A DNA stretch of 64,000 bases from [Clostridium] symbiosum (GTDB lineage Bacteria > Bacillota > Clostridia > Lachnospirales > Lachnospiraceae), in the NCBI GenBank assembly GCA_036419695.1, contig CP143946.1, positions 3,776,001-3,840,000 of the forward strand, in the 5' to 3' direction. Of this stretch, positions 53,254 through 61,673 are shown in pieces. The notes below the pieces were generated by a model. The model saw only the letters and a list, made by a program, of their open reading frames with translations. It had not been told where the DNA came from and did not search any database. Both the position numbers and the translations under genes were made by a program. The first letter of the stretch is position 1; every line of letters starts with the position of its first letter.

Positions 53254-54017
53254 TATAAATCCACCTCCTGTGCCAGAAAAACGGGACCGTCCTTACAGAT
53301 CCGTTTATTGTGTACATTACTGTGGTGATCTACCTCTTTACTCTGGCAGACACAGGCAAGGCAGGCCCCGATTCCGCAGGCCATCTTCTCCTCCAGGGAG
53401 ATATAGCAGCGGATGTTATGCTCCTCTGCGTACTGTTTCAGCGCGCGCAGCATCGGAGTCGGGCCGCAGGCGTACATAACATCGGCAGTCAGCCCGTTTT
53501 CCCGGATGGCGTCCAGCACATTGCCTTTCGTTCCCACACTGCCGTCCTCGGTAGCCACAAATACTTCTCCATACGCCTCGAATTCATCCTTAAGAAAGAG
53601 GTTTTCATCGCGGTAGCCGAGCACCATCTGTTTTTCACAGTTTAAGTTCTTTGCCAGTTCCAGCATCGGCGGAATTCCGATTCCTCCGCCAATCAGGAAT
53701 ACGTTCTCTCCCTCCTGCGGAAAACCGTTTCCAAGTGGTCCCATAATATCGATAGAATCGCCCGATTCAAAGGATGAAAATTCCTTTGTACCAGCCCCTG
53801 CAATCCTGTATACAATACGCAGTCTTCCCTCATCGGCATCTGCTTCACAGATGCTGATTGGACGCGGAAGTAATCTGGAACCATCTTTGCTGTATACGGA
53901 GATAAACTGTCCGGGTCTGGCTTCCCTGGCAGCCTCCGTTGTAATCCACATACTATAAATCTCAGGAGCCAGTTCTTCCTGGCTGTAGACAACTGCTGTT
54001 TCTTTCACCTGTGCCAT
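53253..54017 (-). CDS. pyrK: Dihydroorotate dehydrogenase electron-transfer subunit
   Basis: 254 residues. FAD/NAD(P)-reductase fold: LLPRPISICEADADEGRLRI, GPLGNGFP, LIGGGIGIPPMLELAKNL, YACGPTPMLRALKQYA. C-terminal [2Fe-2S] site KMACGIGACLACVCQ plus a later Cys in RICKDGPVF. Pairs with PyrD1B to pass electrons to NAD+. Ten bases separate it from pyrF. Confidence 0.95.
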   Translation of the reverse strand: MAQVKETAVVYSQEELAPEIYSMWITTEAAREARPGQFISVYSKDGSRLLPRPISICEADADEGRLRIVYRIAGAGTKEFSSFESGDSIDIMGPLGNGFPQEGENVFLIGGGIGIPPMLELAKNLNCEKQMVLGYRDENLFLKDEFEAYGEVFVATEDGSVGTKGNVLDAIRENGLTADVMYACGPTPMLRALKQYAEEHNIRCYISLEEKMACGIGACLACVCQSKEVDHHSNVHNKRICKDGPVFLAQEVDL

Positions 54018-54026
54018 TGGTTCCTC

Positions 54027-54944
54027 CTATAATACGCTGTTGATATCGGCAATCATATCGATGACAGCCTGTCTGGACGCCTCTGCAAAATGCTCAGCGC
54101 CAAATTTCGCATATGGTTCTTTCTTATAAGCCGCAATGATTCCCCTGGAGGAGTTGACAACCGCTCCAAGACCGTCCTCATTGAAGCAGTATTTCAAATC
54201 TTCAGCCGTTCCGCCCTGGGCACCGTATCCCGGTACCAGGAAATACGTCTTCGGCATCAGTTTTCTCAGCACTCTGCTCATCTCGGGATAGGTTGCTCCG
54301 ACCACTGCGCCGACATTGCTGTATGCTCCGTCCATGGATGCTTCTCCCCACTCTACCACCTTCCCGGCCACCAGCTCATAGAGCGGCCTTCCGTCAATCA
54401 GACGATCCTGGAATTCACCGCTGGAAGGATTCGATGTCTTTACCAGTACAAAGATACCTCTGTCATATTCATTGCAGACATCTACAAAAGGCTTCACCCC
54501 GTCCGTACCCAGATAAGGGTTCACCGTAATATATTCCGTATCAAAACCGCTACAAACCGTATTTCCCACCTTCACCTTGCCGATATGCCCCGTCGCATAT
54601 GCTGTGGAGGTGGAACCAATATCACCGCGCTTTACATCTCCAATTACTACAAGGCCCTTCTGCTGACAGTATTTTACAGTCTTATCGTAAGCCTTCAGTC
54701 CCTCGATCCCGAACTGCTCATACATGGCAATCTGGGGTTTCACGGAAGGAATCAGATCGGCAGTCGCATCCACAATCGCCTTATTAAACTGCCATATGGC
54801 CTCCGCCGCTCCCTCCAGAGTCTCTCCATACTGCTCATACGCTTTCTTTGTTACATGCTCCGGTATATAGCTTAACATCGGATCAAGTCCCACACAGATT
54901 GGTGCCTTTGTCTTCTGTATCTTTTCGATTAATTTGCTGACCAT
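54027..54944 (-). CDS. pyrF: Orotidine-5'-phosphate decarboxylase, type 2
   Basis: 305 residues, the long type. Substrate loop ICVGLDPML, catalytic DVKRGDIGSTSTAYA (Lys and Asp pair), and the C-terminal YFLVPGYGAQGGTAEDL with NSSRGIIAAY phosphate grip. First gene of pyrF-pyrK-pyrD. No PyrR-type attenuator seen in the 700-bp upstream region, which instead is filled with repeats. Confidence 0.95.
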   Translation of the reverse strand: MVSKLIEKIQKTKAPICVGLDPMLSYIPEHVTKKAYEQYGETLEGAAEAIWQFNKAIVDATADLIPSVKPQIAMYEQFGIEGLKAYDKTVKYCQQKGLVVIGDVKRGDIGSTSTAYATGHIGKVKVGNTVCSGFDTEYITVNPYLGTDGVKPFVDVCNEYDRGIFVLVKTSNPSSGEFQDRLIDGRPLYELVAGKVVEWGEASMDGAYSNVGAVVGATYPEMSRVLRKLMPKTYFLVPGYGAQGGTAEDLKYCFNEDGLGAVVNSSRGIIAAYKKEPYAKFGAEHFAEASRQAVIDMIADINSVL

Positions 54945-55053
54945 TATTTCCTCCTTCAGGTTACTGCTGCTTTGCGCTTATCTTGTGTTTGGTGGTGCTT
55001 TTGGTGTTATAATCTTCCTTATTTTATCATAAGTCCAAAATGGTTTCAAGGCA

Positions 55054-55291
55054 AATTGAGATGCGGGACGCCTGTAGTGGGGGGAGCGGGGTGAGGACTT
55101 TAATGGTGGGTCTTCAGTCCCGGCCGGAGATTGTCGTGAAGGGGGAATCCGGGCCGGAAACATTCTTCCCCGGGCAGGGATCGACGGGACTGAAGACAGG
55201 GAACGGATCGCCCCCGCCGCCATCCCAACATCGGCTCATTGTCCCTTTCGTCAAGTTGGATAAGGGGTTTATCGCAGCCACTACTTAGTCT
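55054..55291. repeat. Long palindromic repeat, copy C
   Basis: Same head and tail as copy A (AATTGAGATGCG; CTTTCGTCAAGT). Main arms GTCTTCAGTCCCG (55110-55122) and complement (55185-55197), inner GGGGGAATCCGGGCC. Shorter between the arms than A (62 versus 174 bases). Confidence 0.8.
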
Positions 55292-55359
55292 GTAAAGAAC
55301 TAATGCTTTATGAATTGCCCCAAATTTTTTATATTCATAGGGCTATATGTAAAAAAGCG

Positions 55360-55460
55360 AAAAAAAGCTGTCGCAAATGAAATTTTTCTCTAAGATATAG
55401 CTTTTCGGTTATTCCCGATTCTCATATCTTGTCCAGAAAATTTCGTTTACAACAGCTTCT
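55360..55460 (-). ncRNA. Candidate small RNA: long hairpin with terminator tail
   Basis: Arms 55365-55386 and 55437-55458 pair over 22 positions, with the mismatches becoming G-U on the minus strand. Inside are AAGATAT/ATATCTT and CGG/CCG. Seven T's follow the minus-strand 3' arm. It may be a small RNA or an over-long terminator. Confidence 0.5.
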
Positions 55461-55620
55461 ACAGGGGCCGGATGGAGGGCAATAACCTGCGCGGCATCAG
55501 TTCCGGCCGAAAATTCCGGTGGGTAAGGAGATTTCTTTCTTCCGGATTCCCCCCCACCACTAACCATCGCCCGGAACTGATGCCTCAAAATCCTCGCTTA
55601 CCATACCGATCCCCGGCCGT
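55460..55620. repeat. Long palindromic repeat, copy D
   Basis: Main arms GGCATCAGTTCCGG (55493-55506) and its exact complement (55571-55584). They differ from A-C at several positions, but both arms changed together. Right flank (CCATACCGATCCCCGGCC) parallels copy B. Confidence 0.75.
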
Positions 55621-55648
55621 ACCGGCGGCGGCCTCATTTTTCAACCCC

Positions 55649-56410
55649 TTAATGTAATGACAGGGTCGCCACATAATCTCCATTTTTGTAAACCTTCGCC
55701 GCAAACTGCTCTTCCGTCACTGTTTCCAGCTCCATCCACAGTTCTTCGGCGGCCAGCATGATGTGCGAGAGCATAATTCCGATGCTGAACTCCTTCATAC
55801 TCTCAGAAGCATTCAGGGCAAACCTGCTCTTTTTTGCAAAGACGTAAATCCGGTCTGCATATACAATGAACCGCCAGGGCTGGGCATTGAAGGCGGATGG
55901 CGCCAGGCGGGCCGCCTTCAGTACCGTCTTGATCTGTTCTCCGGCCTCCTCCTTGAAGACGCAGAGTTCGTTTAGCGGCAGTCTCTTGGCAAGGGGGCTT
56001 TCCCTGTAAAGTTTTCCCTCGGGCCAGCCGAAGGCTACGAGCATAACGAGGCGTTTTCCGTTCCTGACCGGCTGCTTCAGCCGGCTTCCGCCCAGATAAC
56101 ATGTTCCCAGGCCCTTGACCGTCATATAAAGAATTAACTGTTCCATTATATAACCGCCGTTTCTCTCATAGCCGTCTTCCGGTTCGGAGTAAAAAGCCAG
56201 GTAATAGGGCGCGTCTGTTTTCCACAGACCCCTGACCTCTGCTTTCTTTTTCGTATTGTCAAGAATCTCCAGCTCCGTCCGAATCCTGTCATTCAGTCTG
56301 GAGGTTTTTTCAAAGTATGCAAGAATCTGCGCCTGCAGCCTCTCCGGAACTTCCCGGTCCGTGTATTTTCTAACGGAATGTCTGCTTCCAATTGCCTCGT
56401 ACAGGTTCAT
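55649..56410 (-). CDS. Nitroreductase-family flavoprotein
   Basis: 253 residues. FMN-binding N-terminus IGSRHSVRKYTDREVPERL, SYMMEQ-like GGYIMEQLILYMTVKGLG and LKAARLAPSAFNAQPWRFIV (second FMN loop). This two-part putative-nitroreductase (TM1586-like) form is common in Clostridia. Reduces nitro compounds or quinone-like substrates with NAD(P)H; real substrate unknown. The stop is close to repeat D. Confidence 0.88.
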   Translation of the reverse strand: MNLYEAIGSRHSVRKYTDREVPERLQAQILAYFEKTSRLNDRIRTELEILDNTKKKAEVRGLWKTDAPYYLAFYSEPEDGYERNGGYIMEQLILYMTVKGLGTCYLGGSRLKQPVRNGKRLVMLVAFGWPEGKLYRESPLAKRLPLNELCVFKEEAGEQIKTVLKAARLAPSAFNAQPWRFIVYADRIYVFAKKSRFALNASESMKEFSIGIMLSHIMLAAEELWMELETVTEEQFAAKVYKNGDYVATLSLH

Positions 56411-56504
56411 CCTGGTTTCCCCCTCTTTCTATCGCCGAAGTCAGAGCCGGCATCCGCTCCCGTTGCTGTTCAGCCAGGTCTGCTTCACAGAAACGGGACA
56501 GAAA

Positions 56505-57197
56505 CTAGATAAGCCCCGACACAAGAGGCACCACAAGCACGGTAAGAAGTCCGGCCACCGCAATGGCCAGGCTGCCCATGGCGCCCTCTATTTCTCCCAG
56601 TTCCAAAGCCCTGGCGGTTCCAATGGCGTGGGCTGCTGTCCCAAGCGCCAGGCCTTTCGCCATAGGCTCTTCAATTTTAAATATTCCAAACAGCCAGTCC
56701 GCAATAATATTCCCCAGTATTCCCGTGATTATTATGCTGACGATTGTAAGTGTCACAATACCTCCTGCTTCCTCGCTGACGCCCATGCCGATTGCCGTTG
56801 TGATGGACTTCGGAAGAAGGGATACGTAATGAGTGTGCTCCAGGCCAAATGCCCTCGCCATGACAAAGATACTCCCGGCGCTGCCGAGCACTCCCGTCAC
56901 GATTGCCGCTGCCACGGCCACCAGGTTCTTCTTAAGAAGCTCAAGCTGCCTGTAAAGCGGAATGGCAAGACAGACCGTGGCCGGGGTGAGCAGATAGCTC
57001 AAAAAGCCCGCTCCTTTATTATATTCTTCATAGTTTATATGAAATACCGATAAAAATGCAATTACAAGTATAATCGCAACCAGCAGAGGGTTCAGGATGG
57101 CAAATCCCGTCCTCTTCCTCAGCCACACTCCGAAAAGGTAGGCTCCCACGCTGATCAGCATTCCGAAATAAAGTGACGATTCAACCAACTGATTCAT
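56505..57197 (-). CDS. lrgB: LrgB/CidB-family membrane protein
   Basis: 230 residues, seven or eight helices. FGVWLRKRTGFAILNPLLVA, LLTPATVCLAIPLYRQLELL, SLLPKSITTAIGMGVSEEAG and IGTARALELGEIEGAMGSLA are the family signatures. Works with LrgA in control of murein hydrolase export or of metabolite (pyruvate/glycolate) flux. The start is 6 bases behind the lrgA stop. Confidence 0.93.
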   Translation of the reverse strand: MNQLVESSLYFGMLISVGAYLFGVWLRKRTGFAILNPLLVAIILVIAFLSVFHINYEEYNKGAGFLSYLLTPATVCLAIPLYRQLELLKKNLVAVAAAIVTGVLGSAGSIFVMARAFGLEHTHYVSLLPKSITTAIGMGVSEEAGGIVTLTIVSIIITGILGNIIADWLFGIFKIEEPMAKGLALGTAAHAIGTARALELGEIEGAMGSLAIAVAGLLTVLVVPLVSGLI

Positions 57198-57202
57198 GAG
57201 CG

Positions 57203-57568
57203 TTATTCCTTTCCTTTTCTTTTTCCGGTTCCCCGTATGATGCGCTGGGCCATTCTGCCCGTCACCACCATGACAAATATCGTGGAAACCACCGATATCA
57301 CGGTGAGCGGTACCAGGATGTCTTTCACTTCCTGCACACTGTTCAAAAGGCCGGCTCCTGCCGGTATAAACATAAGCGGCATCGTATCCAGGAAAAAATC
57401 ACCGACGCCCGACACATCCTCCACCTTCAGCGTCCCTGCACACAGCAGGACCAGAAGGATAAAAAGGCCGTACACGCCGGCCGGCACCGGAAGCGGAAGC
57501 AGGTGATTCAAAATTTCTCCCACCATCGTTATGCCAAAAATAATTGTAGCTTCTTTCAGGTACTTCAT
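57203..57568 (-). CDS. lrgA: LrgA/CidA holin-like protein
   Basis: 121 residues, four helices. IIFGITMVGEILNHLLPLPV, PAGVYGLFILLVLLCAGTL, VGDFFLDTMPLMFIPAGAGL. ATG at 57568 is preceded by GAGGAG; 25 upstream codons of the open frame are not needed. Holin-like partner of LrgB; first gene of the pair. Confidence 0.92.
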   Translation of the reverse strand: MKYLKEATIIFGITMVGEILNHLLPLPVPAGVYGLFILLVLLCAGTLKVEDVSGVGDFFLDTMPLMFIPAGAGLLNSVQEVKDILVPLTVISVVSTIFVMVVTGRMAQRIIRGTGKRKGKE

Positions 57569-57662
57569 TCTGTCATATCTCCTCTCGTCTGAACGTTTTA
57601 ATTCTATCACTCCATTTTTTATAGGACAATATGAAAAGTACAATAAATTCAGAGAAAATTTG

Positions 57663-57692
57663 TTGAAAATTTTGCCTTTTATGTACTATACT
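57663..57692 (+). promoter_or_regulatory. Sigma-A promoter of the GNAT gene
   Basis: TTGAAA, 18-base spacer, TATACT; leader of about 120 bases to the start. Confidence 0.65.
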
Positions 57693-57819
57693 TAATAAAA
57701 CGTTGTCAGAAAGCCGCCATTTTTTATTTGAAAACTTTTTTCACCACGAAACAGACGGAACCATACCACCACCGCACGCCAGGATTCTCTCCCGCGGCAG
57801 GCATGACAGGAGATATCAT

Positions 57820-58602
57820 ATGCAGATTATTAAAACAGACCGGCTTACCGGGCAGCAGAAAAAAGAAATCGGGCATCTCATTGATGAATGCCGCTCCCTT
57901 TACCCAATAAGAACCAGCTTTCCTTATGAGGATGGTTCCGTATTCTTTCTGGCTTATGAAGAATGCGCTTCTTCCATTCCGGTTCTGGTCTGCGCACTTG
58001 CGCTTATTATGCCCGAAACAGACGATTTTGATGAGACGGCCGAATGTCTGGCTTTCACCCATCCGTCTTTCAGAAAAAAAGGATACTTTTCCGCTGTCTT
58101 TGACGAGGCCGGGGCTGAATTTGAAGAAATCAGCCTTCTGATTCCGGTCGACGGGCAGGATCCCGCCGTCGTTCCCGTTCTGGAATCGCTCGGTGCGGAG
58201 TACGACTCCTGTGAATACAGAATGGAACTTGATCTCTCCTTACCATGCCCAAATGAAGCTCCTGCGCCGTCCGGCAGGCGGCTCGTCTGCCGCTCCGTAA
58301 ACGGCCCCGATTCCTCTGTCTCCTACTCGTTCTCTCTGGCGGCTGATGAATCCCGTCCCATTGCCGTCTGCCGGACGGCTTCTTTCGGCACCGGCGTCTG
58401 TCTCTATTCCTTCCTGGTGGAGGAGAACTGCCGCGGACGCGGTCTGGGGGAGGAAGCGCTTTTATCGGTTATCGAAATTCTGCGCAGCCGGGGGAACGCC
58501 GTTCTCTTCCTGCACGTATCGGGCGATAATGATGCTGCCGTGAGTCTTTATAAAAAAACAGGATTCCGGATTACCGAAACCCTGTCCTATTATCTGTATT
58601 GA
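57820..58602 (+). CDS. GNAT-family N-acetyltransferase
   Basis: 260 residues from the ATG at 57820 (AGGAGA 6 bases upstream); the frame opens 117 bases earlier. Two GNAT-like halves: residues 1-130 (ECLAFTHPSFRKKGYFSAVF) and a C-terminal canonical acetyl-CoA site FLVEENCRGRGLGEEALLSV, ending ALYKKTGFRI-like SLYKKTGFRI. The tandem form suggests a protein or peptide acetylase; substrate unknown. Divergent from lrgAB. Confidence 0.88.
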   Translation: MQIIKTDRLTGQQKKEIGHLIDECRSLYPIRTSFPYEDGSVFFLAYEECASSIPVLVCALALIMPETDDFDETAECLAFTHPSFRKKGYFSAVFDEAGAEFEEISLLIPVDGQDPAVVPVLESLGAEYDSCEYRMELDLSLPCPNEAPAPSGRRLVCRSVNGPDSSVSYSFSLAADESRPIAVCRTASFGTGVCLYSFLVEENCRGRGLGEEALLSVIEILRSRGNAVLFLHVSGDNDAAVSLYKKTGFRITETLSYYLY

Positions 58603-58642
58603 TGGCGGTGGCCTGTACTCAGGACACGCAGGTCATCGCACA

Positions 58643-59356
58643 TCATCTCTGGATGATGATTCCCTTCTCCTCGATCCGCTGTCTGACTTCCAGCATCTTC
58701 CAGTCCGTTTCCGCAATGATCTCGGCACAGTTTCTAAGCTCCTGTCCAATCTCCGCCGCGTCCTCTTCCTCCAGATCCTTCTTGTACTTAAGCTGGTGAT
58801 CCAGGCTGGCCCAGAAGTCCATGGCGATCGTCCTGATCTGAACCTCCACCCGAATCTGCTTCTTGCTGTCCGAAAAGAAAACAGGAACTTCGATAATCAT
58901 ATGATAGCTTCTGTATCCATTCTCCTTCGGGCACCTGATATAATCCTTGATGGCAATCACCTTCACATCATCCTGGCGCGCCAGCATCTTGCTAATCTCG
59001 TAGATATCATCAATAAAGGAACAGATCACACGGATTCCCGCAATGTCGTCCAGGTTCTGCATCATCGATTCCACCGATACCGGGAGCCCCCTTCTCTGCA
59101 GCTTCTCAATGATACTGCGTGGTTTCTTCACGCGTGACTTAATCATCTCTATCGGATTTCTGGAATTCCTGACGGAAAGCTCGTCATTGAGAACTTCCAG
59201 CTTCGTCTTCACCTCTCTGATCGCACAGGTATACTGCATCATGCATTCCTGGAACTGTTTCGCCACTCCGATTAAAGTATCCGGAACCTCCACTTCCTTC
59301 GGTGCATTCACTGCAAACTGGGTCAGTTCGCTGTTTGGATTCAAGTTAATATTCAT
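58643..59356 (-). CDS. Small alarmone synthetase ((p)ppGpp synthetase, RelQ/YjbM-like)
   Basis: 237 residues, synthetase domain only (no HD hydrolase or TGS). SRVKKPRSIIEKLQRRG, DDIAGIRVICSFIDDIYEIS, DYIRCPKENGYRSYHMIIEV and VEVQIRTIAMDFWASLDHQL are the G-loop and pyrophosphate-transfer motifs of RelA_SpoT. Makes (p)ppGpp or pGpp in response to stress. Start ATG at 59356, after GGGG. Divergent from the aminotransferase gene. Confidence 0.93.
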   Translation of the reverse strand: MNINLNPNSELTQFAVNAPKEVEVPDTLIGVAKQFQECMMQYTCAIREVKTKLEVLNDELSVRNSRNPIEMIKSRVKKPRSIIEKLQRRGLPVSVESMMQNLDDIAGIRVICSFIDDIYEISKMLARQDDVKVIAIKDYIRCPKENGYRSYHMIIEVPVFFSDSKKQIRVEVQIRTIAMDFWASLDHQLKYKKDLEEEDAAEIGQELRNCAEIIAETDWKMLEVRQRIEEKGIIIQR

Positions 59357-59567
59357 TGTCAACACCCCAATAGTTTTTCATGGTCGTAATCTTATTTCAT
59401 TATACCCGAAAGCAGACGCATAAACAATGAAAGAATCCTTAAATTTTCCTAAAAACCGTCCCTGTTCATTTACAAATATGAGGTCTCTGTGGTATGCTCA
59501 AAATAGAAGTTTTGCCCGCGCAATACCTCGCAAGTGTTCAAAAATACATTAATACAGGAGGTTACTT

Positions 59568-60413
59568 ATGAAATATCTCGGATATTATAACGGAACTTAC
59601 GGACCGCTGGAAGAAATGAAAGTCCCAATGAACGACCGCGCCTGTTACTTCGGTGACGGAGTATACGAAGCCACTCTGGCCAGGAACGGTAAAATCTTTG
59701 CCCTGGAGGAGCATCTGGACCGTTTTTACAACAGCGCAGGACTGCTCCGCATGAAGGTTCCCTATACAAGGGAGGAACTGACGGAAATCCTCACCTCTCT
59801 TCTGAAAGAGATGGATGATTCGGAAATTTTCGTATACTGGCAGCTTACGAGAGGGACAGCCATCCGGATTCATTCCTTCCCCGAAGCTCCCATTAAGCCG
59901 AACCTCTGGATCACGATGAAACCCGGTGCGCCTGCCTCTCCTTCGAAGACCATGAAACTCATCACCGAGGAGGACACAAGGTTCCTTCACTGCAATATCA
60001 AGACCCTGAACCTGATCCCCAATGTCATGGCATACCAGAAAGCGCATGAGGCCGGCTGCGACGAATGCGTCTTCCACCGCGGCGATATTGTCACTGAATG
60101 CAGTTCCTGCAACATCTCCATCCTGAAGGACGGCGTATTCATCACCCATCCCACCGACCATTACATCCTTCCCGGCATCTCCCGGATGCATCTGATCCAG
60201 CAGTGTAAAAAGCTGGGAATCCCGGTAGATGAGCGGCCGTTCACCGTAAAAGAGCTGATGGAGGCCGACGAGGTCATCGTTTCCAGTTCTTCCAGGCTCG
60301 GCCTCATTGCCAGCGAGATCGACGGACAGCCCGTCGGAGGTAAAGCGACCGGGCTTTGGAAAAAAGTGCAGTCCTCCTATTTTGAGCGTTTCGACGAGGC
60401 AACCGCTCAGTAA
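59568..60413 (+). CDS. dat: Class IV aminotransferase (D-amino-acid aminotransferase-like)
   Basis: 281 residues. PLP lysine Lys145 in HCNIKTLNLIPNVMAYQKA, with RACYFGDGVYEATLARNG, QLTRGTAIRIHSF and TECSSCNISILKDG (phosphate grip). Best match is D-alanine aminotransferase, which makes D-Glu/D-Ala for peptidoglycan; branched-chain aminotransferase and ADC lyase are related options. GGAGG site. Ends at a shared convergent terminator. Confidence 0.87.
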   Translation: MKYLGYYNGTYGPLEEMKVPMNDRACYFGDGVYEATLARNGKIFALEEHLDRFYNSAGLLRMKVPYTREELTEILTSLLKEMDDSEIFVYWQLTRGTAIRIHSFPEAPIKPNLWITMKPGAPASPSKTMKLITEEDTRFLHCNIKTLNLIPNVMAYQKAHEAGCDECVFHRGDIVTECSSCNISILKDGVFITHPTDHYILPGISRMHLIQQCKKLGIPVDERPFTVKELMEADEVIVSSSSRLGLIASEIDGQPVGGKATGLWKKVQSSYFERFDEATAQ

Positions 60414-60441
60414 CAGCAGAAAGTGTGCCCGTAACCGAAAG

Positions 60442-60499
60442 GCGGTAGCCGGCCTGGATTCCATAGGAAAGTGACATGGAATTCCGGTCCGGCTGCCGT
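60442..60499. terminator. Long GC-rich hairpin between convergent dat and mrp
   Basis: Near-perfect arms of about 23 bases centred on ATGGAATTCC/GGATTCCAT, loop of about 11. Suited to stop both transcripts. Confidence 0.7.
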
Positions 60500-60518
60500 C
60501 GTCTTTCAATTGTTTATT

Positions 60519-61346
60519 CTACACATTCTCTATTACATCCGCCGCCTTTTCAAGCCACGGCGTCTTGATATACTCAACCACTCCCTGGTCAACGCTGTTT
60601 GCAATCTGCGGGTCGATCGGGATTTGGGCCAGAACCGGGATACCATACTCTTTGGCCGTCTCCTCAATATGGCTCTCACCGAACACAGAGATTCTCTTTC
60701 CGCAATCGGGACACTCCAGATAGCTCATGTTTTCCACCAGTCCCAGAATCGGAATATCCATCTTTTTCGCCATGTTAACCGCTTTCGCTACAATCATGGA
60801 AACCAGTTCCTGCGGTGACGTCACAATGATGATTCCTGCAAGAGGAAGTGACTGGAATACGGTCAGCGGAACATCTCCCGTTCCCGGAGGCATATCGACA
60901 AACATATAATCAATATCCTTCCAGAGCGCCTCGCCCCAGAACTGTTTAATCACGCCTCCCACAATTGGGCCTCTCCAGATAACCGGATCCGTCTCATGTT
61001 CCAGGATCATATTTGCAGACAGGATCTCAACGCCCGTTGCGCTCACACCCGGCAGCATCAGGCTGTCTTCCGTCACCTTTACCATTTCATGGAGGCCGAA
61101 TGCCTTGGGGATGGAGGGACCTGTTATATCAGCATCCAGAATGGCCGTACGATAATTTCTGGCTCTCATCTTGCATGCCATCAGGGATGTCACAAGTGAC
61201 TTGCCTACTCCGCCTTTACCACTGACTACACCTATGACTTTTTTAACGGTGCTTTGTGGATTTAACGGCTCTAAAAAGCTCTCCGCCGTCCGGCTTTCAC
61301 AATTTTCGCTGCAGCTGCTGCAGTTATGGTTACAATTCTCGCTCAT
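60519..61346 (-). CDS. Mrp/NBP35-type ATP-binding iron-sulfur carrier
   Basis: 275 residues. N-terminal cysteine cluster CNHNCSSCSENC, Walker A GVVSGKGGVGKSLVTS, DADITGPSIPKAFGL, MFVDMPPGTGDVPLT, and the cluster-bridging CPDCGKR near residue 220. Transfers [4Fe-4S] clusters to apo-proteins. The NBP35-like N-terminal cysteines are more extensive than in E. coli Mrp. Upstream spacer carries palindromes. Confidence 0.93.
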   Translation of the reverse strand: MSENCNHNCSSCSENCESRTAESFLEPLNPQSTVKKVIGVVSGKGGVGKSLVTSLMACKMRARNYRTAILDADITGPSIPKAFGLHEMVKVTEDSLMLPGVSATGVEILSANMILEHETDPVIWRGPIVGGVIKQFWGEALWKDIDYMFVDMPPGTGDVPLTVFQSLPLAGIIIVTSPQELVSMIVAKAVNMAKKMDIPILGLVENMSYLECPDCGKRISVFGESHIEETAKEYGIPVLAQIPIDPQIANSVDQGVVEYIKTPWLEKAADVIENV

Positions 61347-61673
61347 TGCCTTATCTCCTTACCTGATAATTTTTATAATAATTCTTCGGGAATCCTCTGC
61401 CGGGCAGATAAAAGCACGCCCAGTTTTGAGTTTTCCCAATGCCTGACTATTATATTAGCACATTCTTTTATTTTTGTCTTGTTCTATTCAGTGAGCAGAA
61501 ATTTCATCGGTTCTCCGGGCAGCATCCCCTTCACGAAGGCAGAATAGCGTTAACGTTATCCTGCTTCGTTCAATGCCGCCCGGAACAACCATGGATCGAA
61601 TACTGCCGGCAGACTTCCAACGTAAGAAGTCTGCCGGCAGCGCCGTTTCATCTGTTTCTGACATTTCCTGCTC
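61347..61673. other. Intergenic stretch with two large palindromes
   Basis: No gene. 61515-61583 is a 69-base imperfect palindrome (CCGGGCAGCAT/ATGCCGCCCGG) centred on CGTTAACG. 61603-61640 is a perfect 15-bp hairpin (CTGCCGGCAGACTTC). The latter directly follows folT on the minus strand and probably ends its transcript. Confidence 0.65.

Noticed and set aside
59562..60509. 315-codon minus frame opposite the aminotransferase gene
   Set aside because: The + strand gene has an intact PLP site and ribosome site; the minus frame is its mirror.
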